DNA of 64,000 nt from an uncultured Bacteroidales bacterium. Lineage in GTDB: Bacteria > Bacteroidota > Bacteroidia > Bacteroidales > Bacteroidaceae. Location: positions 1-64,000 of the forward strand of contig CADCBH010000005.1 of NCBI GenBank assembly GCA_902799655.1, written 5' to 3'. The stretch's first letter is position 1; every line of letters starts with the position of its first letter. The translations under genes and the position numbers were made by a program. This document shows positions 32,636 to 38,751 of the stretch, piece by piece. The notes under the pieces are model-generated. The model was not told the origin of the DNA. It searched no databases and worked only from the letters and a program-made list of their open reading frames with translations.

Positions 32636-34264
32636 ATGCAGAAGATTGATTTGAATAATAAAACCATATTGGTTACAGGAGGTGCGGGATTTATAGGCTC
32701 AAACCTCATTAAGCGTTTGTTCAAAGACACAAAAGGTAGTACCATTATCAATATTGATAATCTGAACGACTACTATGACGTGCGCCTGAAAGAATATAGG
32801 TTAAAAGAGTTGGAAACTCTTAATTGTCAATTGTCAACTGTCAATTATCAATTTATTAAGGGTGATATTGCTGACAAGCAGACTATTGACGGCATCTTTG
32901 AGGAGTACAAGCCACAGGTGGTAGTAAACCTTGCTGCTCAGGCTGGGGTACGCTATAGCATCACCAATCCTGATGCCTATATCCAGAGCAATATGATTGG
33001 CTTCTATAACATCTTGGAGGCTTGCAGACACAGCCGTGATGGAATTGATAATGGACAATTGACAATTAATTATAAGGGCGTGGAACACTTGGTGTATGCC
33101 TCGTCATCAAGTGTGTATGGAGGAAATAAGAAGGTGCCATTTAGTACGGATGACAGAGTGGATAATCCCGTGTCGCTGTATGCAGCCACTAAGAAAAGCA
33201 ATGAGTTGTTTGCCCATTGCTATTCAAAGTTGTATGACATCCCCACAACGGGCTTGCGCTTCTTCACGGTATATGGTCCTGCCGGTCGTCCTGATATGGC
33301 ATACTTTGGCTTCACCAACAAACTGCTGAAGGGCGAGACCATACAGATATTCAACTACGGCAACTGCCGTCGTGACTTCACCTATGTCGATGACATAGTA
33401 GAGGGGGTGTGGAGAGTAATGCAAGCCTCACCCCGGCCCTCCCCTGAAGGGAAGGGGGAAGCCTCTCCTAAATCCTCCCCTGAAGGGAAGGACTTGGGGA
33501 TACATGAAGGGAAGGGGGAAGCCTCTCCTAAATCCTCCCCTGAAGGGAAGGACTTGGGGATACATACGGCAGATCCGATGATGTACGGTTTGTTGAAGGA
33601 ACGGGCGGAAGAGATGCGGAAGAACCCGACTGAGGCTGAGAGCGTTCTTTGGGATGCACTTCGGGGTAACGGTTTGGGGGTTAAGTTCCGCCAGCAGCAT
33701 ATTATCGAGGACTTTATTGTAGATTTCTACTGCAACGAGTACAAAGTGACAGTTGAGGTAGATGGAGGATACCACAAGACTCCTGAACAGACGGCATCTG
33801 ATGCTGAGCGTACAGCACGTCTTAACGAGCTTGGCTATACCGAACTGCGCTTTACTAATGAGGAAATCCTCGGTGACCTCGATAGGGTATTGAAAACCAT
33901 CAAAACCTTCTGTAGCGGAACTCCCCTCCTTCAGGAGGGGTCGGGGGAGGCCGCCACACCCTCGCCTTCAGGAGAGGGCTTGGGAGAGGCTCCCTATGCT
34001 ATATATAACATCGGTGGTGGTCAGCCAGAAAACCTGCTGGACTTCGTGAACATCCTGCAAGAGGAGCTGGTTCGTGCTGGTGTCCTTCCCGCAGACTTCG
34101 ACTTCGAGGCCCACAAGAAGTTGGTTCCCATGCAACCAGGTGATGTGCCAGTCACTTACGCTGACTCTTCTGCGTTGCAAAGTGATTTTGGCTTTACTCC
34201 TAAAATTACTCTCCGAGAAGGTCTGCGTAAATTCGCTACTTGGTATAAAGAGTATTATGGATAA
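32636..34264 (+). CDS. UDP-glucuronate/galactose 4-epimerase-like protein with inserted DUF559 nuclease domain
   Basis: 542-residue NAD-dependent epimerase/dehydratase, against about 350 for the family. The epimerase has VTGGAGFIGSNL (cofactor), YASSSSVYGG and the active Tyr182-x3-Lys186. At residue 264, between the conserved RVMQ and APYAIYNIGGG, about 188 extra residues occur. They are SPEGKGE-type repeats, then a complete DUF559 domain (about 316-432: NPTEAESVLWDALRG, FYCNEYKVTVEVDGGYH), then more repeats. Two short AATTGACAATT-derived inserts are also present (NCQLSTVNYQ at 63-72 and NGQLTINY at 139-146). All are in frame, so a full-length product is possible. Activity of either part is untested. 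Confidence 0.88.
   Translation: MQKIDLNNKTILVTGGAGFIGSNLIKRLFKDTKGSTIINIDNLNDYYDVRLKEYRLKELETLNCQLSTVNYQFIKGDIADKQTIDGIFEEYKPQVVVNLAAQAGVRYSITNPDAYIQSNMIGFYNILEACRHSRDGIDNGQLTINYKGVEHLVYASSSSVYGGNKKVPFSTDDRVDNPVSLYAATKKSNELFAHCYSKLYDIPTTGLRFFTVYGPAGRPDMAYFGFTNKLLKGETIQIFNYGNCRRDFTYVDDIVEGVWRVMQASPRPSPEGKGEASPKSSPEGKDLGIHEGKGEASPKSSPEGKDLGIHTADPMMYGLLKERAEEMRKNPTEAESVLWDALRGNGLGVKFRQQHIIEDFIVDFYCNEYKVTVEVDGGYHKTPEQTASDAERTARLNELGYTELRFTNEEILGDLDRVLKTIKTFCSGTPLLQEGSGEAATPSPSGEGLGEAPYAIYNIGGGQPENLLDFVNILQEELVRAGVLPADFDFEAHKKLVPMQPGDVPVTYADSSALQSDFGFTPKITLREGLRKFATWYKEYYG
33425..33992 (+). mobile_element. In-frame DUF559 nuclease insertion in the epimerase gene
   Basis: The added segment is bordered by CCTCCCCTGAAGGGAAGGGG-type repeats on the left (two tandem copies of a roughly 66-base unit at 33450-33570) and CTTCAGGAGGGGTCGGGG and CCTTCAGGAGAGGGCTTGGG on the right. 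Between them is the DUF559 domain, a Vsr/restriction-like endonuclease fold. Removing it restores a normal epimerase. The arrangement is reminiscent of an intein or homing endonuclease, but no protein-splicing motifs are visible. Confidence 0.75.
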
Positions 34265-34288
34265 ATCTTTCTAGTGGTTCAGAATGTA

Positions 34289-34567
34289 ATGGCTACCACC
34301 TATATTCTTCGTTGTGCAGATAATAAACTATATGTGGGCTCAACAACCAACATGGAAGAACGCTTAAAGCGCCACAATGCCGGTTACGCCTCAGAGTATA
34401 CTCATCTGCATAGACCAGTAGAATTGGTGTACAAAGAAGAATATGACACATACCAAGAAGCGTTTAGACGTGAACGTCAACTGAAGAAGTGGACTCTTGC
34501 AAAGAAAGAGGCACTGATTGCAGGTGACATTGAGAGGCTCAAAGAGTTGTCAAAATCAAAGGAATGA
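34289..34567 (+). CDS. GIY-YIG nuclease domain protein
   Basis: 92-residue single-domain GIY-YIG protein (UPF0213-like). It has TYILRCADNKLYVGSTTN, ERLKRHNAGYASEYTHLHRP, then LVYKEEYDTYQEAFRRERQLK. The catalytic-type Tyr, Arg and Glu are present. The start is the ATG at 34289; an earlier GTG is less likely. It sits between the epimerase stop and a second copy of the epimerase 3' end, as though a gene had been inserted into the end of the epimerase. Stand-alone members are often next to TTCGACAGGCTCAG repeats, and such a pair follows here. Confidence 0.87.
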   Translation: MATTYILRCADNKLYVGSTTNMEERLKRHNAGYASEYTHLHRPVELVYKEEYDTYQEAFRRERQLKKWTLAKKEALIAGDIERLKELSKSKE

Positions 34568-34806
34568 ATGCAGTACATTCTGAGTTTATCGATGCAACTG
34601 CTTCGACAGGCTCAGCACTCCTTCTTACAAACTTTGACGATGCAGAACTTCCTGAGCTTGTCGAAGGAGCGGGTGATGTACCAGTCACTTACGCTGACTC
34701 TTCTGCGTTGCAAAGTGATTTTGGCTTTACACCCAAGATAACATTGAGAGAGGGATTGAGGAAGTTCGCGGAGTGGTACAAAAGCTACTATTGTAGCGAT
34801 GTCTGA
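34564..34806 (+). pseudogene. Duplicated 3' end of the epimerase gene
   Basis: From 34671 it encodes again the last 40 residues of the epimerase (GDVPVTYADSSALQSDFGF and on through LREGLRKFAEWYK). About 59 bases are nearly identical to 34139-34197. Beyond that the protein stays the same but the codons are largely different from the first copy. The first 36 codons come from a repeat with inverted TTCGACAGGCTCAG and CTGAGCTTGTCGAA (34602-34615, 34652-34665). It is not expected to be functional alone. Confidence 0.8.
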
Positions 34807-34866
34807 TGGAAGATGGAAGATGGAAGATGGATGATGGAAGGAGTATAAATAACTAAAACTATTGAT

Positions 34867-35484
34867 ATGAAGAAATTTGAATTGATGGCATTGCCGTATG
34901 CTCCAGAGGCATTGGAGCCAGTGATTAGTCGTGAAACGATAGGCTTCCATCATGGGAAGCATCTGCAGGCGTATGTGGATAATCTGAACAAACTAGCCTC
35001 ACCCCCGAGCCCCTCTCCTATAGGCGAGGGGAGTTTGGGAGAGCTCGAGGTGCTGGAGGAAATTGTACGAAAGGCGCCTGCAGGGGCGGTATTCAACAAT
35101 GCGGGGCAGATACTGAACCACGAGATGTATTTCTTGCAGTTTAAACCTGTCGGCGAGGCTGCGCAGGAACCTGAGGGGGCACTCGCTGCACAAATTGTGA
35201 AGCAGTGGGGTAGTGTGGAGGCTTTCAAGGCTGAGTTTGAAGCGAAGGGTGTTGGTCTGTTTGGCTCTGGATGGGTGTGGCTGTCGGCAGACAAGGATGG
35301 CAAGTTGGTAATCACGCAGGAGCTGGGGGCTTCTAATCCTGTGGTGAAGGGTTTGAAGCCACTGCTGACCTTCGACGTGTGGGAGCATGCGTATTACTTG
35401 GATTACCAGAACCGACGGGCTGCTCATCTTTCTGCTCTTTGGCAGATTGTGGATTGGAAGGTTATTGCTGCAAGGTATGAGTGA
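34867..35484 (+). CDS. sodB: Fe/Mn superoxide dismutase with in-frame repeat insert
   Basis: 205-residue superoxide dismutase, cytoplasmic. Metal ligands are His28 (TIGFHHGKH), His85 (NHEMYF), and the Asp/His of FDVWEHAYYLDYQNRR. Between VDNLNKL and LEEIVRKAPAG the family has a short loop. Here it is replaced by ASPPSPSPIGEGSLGE (44-59), encoded by a CCCCTCTCCTATAGGCGAGG palindromic repeat. The loop is on the helical hairpin and could tolerate the change. Preceded by GATGGAAGATGGA repeats. Confidence 0.93.
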   Translation: MKKFELMALPYAPEALEPVISRETIGFHHGKHLQAYVDNLNKLASPPSPSPIGEGSLGELEVLEEIVRKAPAGAVFNNAGQILNHEMYFLQFKPVGEAAQEPEGALAAQIVKQWGSVEAFKAEFEAKGVGLFGSGWVWLSADKDGKLVITQELGASNPVVKGLKPLLTFDVWEHAYYLDYQNRRAAHLSALWQIVDWKVIAARYE

Positions 35485-35791
35485 TTGCTTTTCGTTCATT
35501 TCTTCTGACAGCAGAAGAAACGAACTCTTTCTCAAATAAAGAGTTGTTTTGTTGATTTCTTCTTTTCGAAAAGAAGCAAAAGGTTTTGTTCATTTTCTTG
35601 GCGCAAGAAAAAGGAACCAAAAGAACATCCACCCCACCAAGCCTCCCCTATATGGGAGGATGTAAACGAAAAGTCGCAGAAACCGTCGACTTTTCGTGGG
35701 TTTTGGTATCGCGGGACTACGCGATGTCTTTTTATTTGGACTATGGGTTGTTTTTATTGGGGGTTACCATGAATTGTGAAATGTATATGTT
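35485..35791. repeat. Inverted-repeat-rich intergenic region
   Basis: Contains four strong palindromes: TTCTTCTGACAGCAGAAGAA, CTCTTTCTCAAATAAAGAG, TTCTTCTTTTCGAAAAGAAG and CGAAAAGTCGCAGAAACCG paired with CGACTTTTCG. It also has CCTCCCCTATATGGGAGG and CGCGGGACTACGCG. Such strings of small palindromes recur widely in Bacteroidota intergenic DNA. No gene seen. Confidence 0.65.
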
Positions 35792-36022
35792 ATGACACAA
35801 GAGGAGCGTTGGTTGACAAGATATAAGGAGGTGGTTGGTTTTATTGAGACTAACCATCGGAATCCATCGAAGCATCGGATTGAGGAGCATAATATGCTGA
35901 ACTGGGTGAAGGCGAATCGGAAGGCTCTTAATGCTGGGAAGATGAAGCCGGAGAGGGTGGAGAGGTTTTCCCAGTTGCTCGCTTTGATTGAGGATAATAA
36001 GAGGGTTAATCAATGGGGGTAG
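35792..36022 (+). CDS. Small helicase-associated-domain protein
   Basis: 76-residue paralogue of the protein at 13443: EERWLTRYKEVVGFIETNHRNPSK, MLNWVKANRKALNAG and ERVERFSQLLALIEDNKRVNQW. It begins with the same ATGACACAAGAGGAGCGTTGG-like start seen in the truncated stubs. It is followed immediately by GGTTAGTGGTTAACGG repeats. Function unknown. Confidence 0.75.
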   Translation: MTQEERWLTRYKEVVGFIETNHRNPSKHRIEEHNMLNWVKANRKALNAGKMKPERVERFSQLLALIEDNKRVNQWG

Positions 36023-36171
36023 AATGGTTAGTGGTTAACGGTTAGCGGTTAATGGGATCGCTGCGCGAGAAATCCTATAAAAATCTGGAGAAAAATCTGA
36101 ATGAAATTGCGCCAAATAAACAAATAGTTGATTATTTTTTTTATATTTTCAGCAGAAATAAAAGTGAGAGG

Positions 36172-36510
36172 ATGAAGGACTATCCTGATAGGATGACGGC
36201 GGAACAGGCGAGGAGGTTTGGTGACGATGTGCTGAACATCGTGAGCCAGATACCGTGTGGGAAGGTGACTACGTATGGTCATATTGCTGCATTAGCAGGA
36301 TGGCCCAGTCATTCAAGGATGGTAGGACGGACATTGAGATATACGACTGGGGCAGAGAAATTGCCTTGCCATCGGGTGGTGAACAAAGAGGGTCGTACTG
36401 CTCCTGGGTGGTCTCGCCAGCGAACATTGCTGGAAGAAGAAGGTGTGACTTTTAAGAGCAATGGGCATGTGAATATGGGGCGACATCTTTGGGAACCAGA
36501 AGAAGTCTGA
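36172..36510 (+). CDS. MGMT-family methyltransferase-like protein
   Basis: 112-residue protein of the O6-alkylguanine-DNA alkyltransferase C-terminal domain family: VSQIPCGKVTTYGHIAALAG, MVGRTL and the active-site PCHRVV with Cys retained. It is the short form, lacking the N-terminal Ada-like domain. The start is the ATG at 36172, directly before DYPDRMTAEQ; a longer frame upstream reads through A/T-rich sequence and is unlikely. It precedes, on the opposite strand, a DNA alkylation repair protein, so two alkyl-damage functions are neighbours. Confidence 0.88.
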   Translation: MKDYPDRMTAEQARRFGDDVLNIVSQIPCGKVTTYGHIAALAGWPSHSRMVGRTLRYTTGAEKLPCHRVVNKEGRTAPGWSRQRTLLEEEGVTFKSNGHVNMGRHLWEPEEV

Positions 36511-36524
36511 TGGCTGAGGGATGA

Positions 36525-36600
36525 AGGCTGCGATTGAGCGAGAGCAATGCTAAGCTTGCTTAAGCATTGCCGAGCGTGAGCAGGCTCGACCGCAGGTCAT
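36525..36600. repeat. Palindromic element (family C copy 1)
   Basis: GGCTGCGATTGAGCGAGA, inner hairpin GCAATGCTAAG/CTTAAGCATTGC, then CGAGCGTGAGCAGGCTCG. A second copy with a different but complementary inner hairpin lies in the coding sequence of the next gene (36805-36870). Confidence 0.75.
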
Positions 36601-36609
36601 GGAAGAATG

Positions 36610-37461
36610 CTAAGTCCTGATGGACATCCATTTTTTCCGTTCTGATTCCGGTATTTTTTCGATGGCATAGCGGAGCATGGTGCGAGGCATTTCGTGGGCA
36701 TGCTGGCGGAGGAAATCTCTTAATAAGTCCATACTTACACGTTTACCCATTTCACGAAGCATCCAACCGACAGCCATGGCTAAAAGCCGAGCCTGCTCAC
36801 ACTCGGCATGGCTCAAGCCTGCTTGGCCATGCTCTCGCTTAATCGCAGCCTTATTCATAAGGTGATGCAGGTGAATCTCTGCATAGCGCAGGCACCATGA
36901 TGGGTCGCCCATTTGCGAGGTTTTCCATGAACAGACGATGCTCATGCGCTGTTTCCACAGGCAGGGACTTTGTGCGAGGTCATCGAGCACCTGCCGCTTC
37001 ACATCTCCTCCCCTCGGGGAGGTCTGGGTGGGGGTCAGTTTCGTCGGCAAAAGCAACCAGTGTCCCAGAATCTTAGGGGCGGAGAGATCAACAAGGTCCC
37101 AGTTGTTGGCTTGTTCTGCGTATTGCAGGTACATGGTCAGGATCTCGTCGCGCTGTCTGATGGCCTCCTCGTTATTCTCCAGGCGTTTGGTGGCGAGTTT
37201 CTCGAATTTCGCCACTAGAATCAGGAAACCGCAGAGGCGCACCTCGTGCCAGCGACTTTGAAGAAGTGCAGGCACTTCGCTCAAGAGAAAATCATGAGCA
37301 ACATATTTAACTACTTCGCGGGTCTGGGGTACTTTCAGACCCAAGAATTCATCACCATAGCCATACTCACCTGGTGCGGTTTTGAAGAACCCCATCAACA
37401 CCTTTCGCTGCTCCTCATTGCGTAGCGATTCCATATACTCGATAATCTCCTGGGCTGTCAT
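36610..37461 (-). CDS. DNA alkylation repair protein (AlkD-like) with two in-frame inserts
   Basis: 283-residue HEAT-like DNA glycosylase of the AlkD group: YGYGDEFLGLKVPQTREVVK near the start, NNWDLVDLSAPKILG and GWMLREMGKRVS near the end. Two segments interrupt the fold. TPTQTSPRGGD, near residues 142-152, derives from a CCTCCCCTCGGGGAGG repeat. About 24 residues around 201-225 (REHGQAGLSHAECEQARLLA) derive from a family C palindromic element. Both keep the frame. Its start overlaps the stop of the YgjP-like gene upstream on the same strand. Confidence 0.87.
   Translation of the reverse strand: MTAQEIIEYMESLRNEEQRKVLMGFFKTAPGEYGYGDEFLGLKVPQTREVVKYVAHDFLLSEVPALLQSRWHEVRLCGFLILVAKFEKLATKRLENNEEAIRQRDEILTMYLQYAEQANNWDLVDLSAPKILGHWLLLPTKLTPTQTSPRGGDVKRQVLDDLAQSPCLWKQRMSIVCSWKTSQMGDPSWCLRYAEIHLHHLMNKAAIKREHGQAGLSHAECEQARLLAMAVGWMLREMGKRVSMDLLRDFLRQHAHEMPRTMLRYAIEKIPESERKKWMSIRT
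36805..36870. repeat. Palindromic element inside the AlkD-like gene (family C copy 2)
   Basis: On the minus strand: GGCTGCGATTAAGCGAGA, inner hairpin GCATGGCCAAGC/GCTTGAGCCATGC, CGAGTGTGAGCAGGCTCG. It shares its outer parts with copy 1 at 36525 while the inner stem has changed on both sides. Confidence 0.75.
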
Positions 37462-38012
37462 TTTTTATATGATTTCTGAAAAATAGTCGCCCGTTTAGCC
37501 TCTCTCCACCGGGGATAGTATTTGTCCATGAGTGCATGGAAACGGGCGTTATGGCTGGGCTCTAACAGGTGACAGAGTTCATGAACGACGACATGCTCGA
37601 TGCACCAATCAGGCAACAGCAACAGATAGGTGGAATAGCAGATGCTGCGGTCCTTCACCTTGCATACGCCCCAACGGGATACCATCGGTCTGTAACTGAC
37701 GGCAGTGGGGTTGACGCCCATCACCTTTGCATGGCGTTCTATCATGGGTTCCACCAATGCCTTTAACCTCTCCGCAGCTTCGAGCTTCTGGGCTTTCGTG
37801 GTCAATGGCAGCTGATGGTAGAAGTCGGCCCTTTGCTGCTGGCGTTCAGCAGTCTTCTTCCTTGCCGCTACAATCCATTCCTGGTGCTGGCTGATGAATG
37901 CCTCCACCTCTTTTCTCGACATTCCGATAGGAACTGACACATGTACATCGCCATTCTTCACGATGCGCATCGACAACCTTCTTGTCCGTCTGTATGTTAA
38001 TTGTATGGTCAT
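37458..38012 (-). CDS. YgjP-like metallopeptidase (DUF45/M48-type)
   Basis: 184-residue zinc metalloprotein with HELCH (144-148) and a third ligand His154 in EPSHNARF, preceded by RWGVCKVKDRSICYS. It belongs to the YgjP/WLM group; biological substrates are unclear. No membrane segments, so it is cytoplasmic. Overlaps the AlkD-like gene at its 3' end and the glycosylase-like gene at its 5' end by 4 bases each, so the three are one transcription unit. Confidence 0.88.
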   Translation of the reverse strand: MTIQLTYRRTRRLSMRIVKNGDVHVSVPIGMSRKEVEAFISQHQEWIVAARKKTAERQQQRADFYHQLPLTTKAQKLEAAERLKALVEPMIERHAKVMGVNPTAVSYRPMVSRWGVCKVKDRSICYSTYLLLLPDWCIEHVVVHELCHLLEPSHNARFHALMDKYYPRWREAKRATIFQKSYKK

Positions 38013-38668
38013 TGGAAAATCTTTCTGTACGCCTCTACCTTTTTGTCGAAAGACAAGGGGTAGGCGCGTGAGGAGGAGGGGAGACGGTATAGTGAAAGTT
38101 GAGAGTTTAGAGTTGAAAGTTTAGAGTTTTTGCGGCCTTGCCGCAATTGAGAATTAGGGATAAGGATGCTCTCGTTTGTTTTAGGCGGATTCTCAATGCC
38201 GAAGTAGGCGCAGATGGTTTCTGTGGCTTTCTCGCCGGTGGTGACTATCGTGCGAAGGTGGGGCAGCTGAGCAATCAAGGCACGGATGTCAGTGGGTTCT
38301 ACGACCTCCAGGAACTTGTCTGAGGCATTGCCCTGTAGGCGACGGATGGCTGTGGAAGTGTCAAAGAAGGCGAGGCCCTTCTCTTTGCAGAACGCCACAA
38401 TCTCATCGATCTTGAAACGCTTGGCTTCAAGATCCACGAAGTGGTTTTTGTCGCCAAAGAATATCTGTCCCTCGATGCGCCAGTGGTCGTTGATGAAATT
38501 GGGGTAGTAGAAGTCCATGCACCACCGTTTGCGCTGTGGTGGGAAACTGCCCAGGAACAGTACCTTGGCATTCTCGGGAAGAAAGGGCCGTAGCGGGTGA
38601 TACTCCACACCGTCCTTGCTACGTGCGATATTCTCTGTATTCAGATAGGAAGTCGTCAGGCTCATCAT
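38009..38668 (-). CDS. Uracil-DNA-glycosylase-superfamily protein
   Basis: 219-residue protein with the superfamily fold marks VLFLGSFPPQ, FFDTSTAI and a C-terminal LPSSSRAYPLS. It is related to Mug/TDG-like glycosylases of Bacteroidota. Between NESIL and LYRLPSSSRAY, about 26 residues (IPNSQLRQGRKNSKLS and following) are encoded by AGTTTAGAGTTGAAAG repeats with a GCGGCCTTGCCGC hairpin. They sit where the family has a short loop. The start used is the first of two Met codons at the 5' end. Confidence 0.8.
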   Translation of the reverse strand: MMSLTTSYLNTENIARSKDGVEYHPLRPFLPENAKVLFLGSFPPQRKRWCMDFYYPNFINDHWRIEGQIFFGDKNHFVDLEAKRFKIDEIVAFCKEKGLAFFDTSTAIRRLQGNASDKFLEVVEPTDIRALIAQLPHLRTIVTTGEKATETICAYFGIENPPKTNESILIPNSQLRQGRKNSKLSTLNSQLSLYRLPSSSRAYPLSFDKKVEAYRKIFQ

Positions 38669-38710
38669 TCAAGGTGATATCAGGATGCCCCATGGGCGTG
38701 TGAAAACTAA

Positions 38711-38744
38711 AAAGTGCACTCATTGCGAGTGCACTTTTTTTAGT
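38711..38744. terminator. Bidirectional intrinsic terminator
   Basis: Stem AAAGTGCACTC / GAGTGCACTTT with loop ATTGC, followed by T6-7 on the + strand and T5 on the - strand. It ends the isomerase transcript on the minus strand. Confidence 0.85.
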
Positions 38745-38751
38745 TTGTCGC

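Noticed and set aside
33425-33992. Intein in the epimerase
   Set aside because: No Cys/Ser start, His-Asn end or block motifs of protein splicing at the borders; the borders are simple palindromic repeats.
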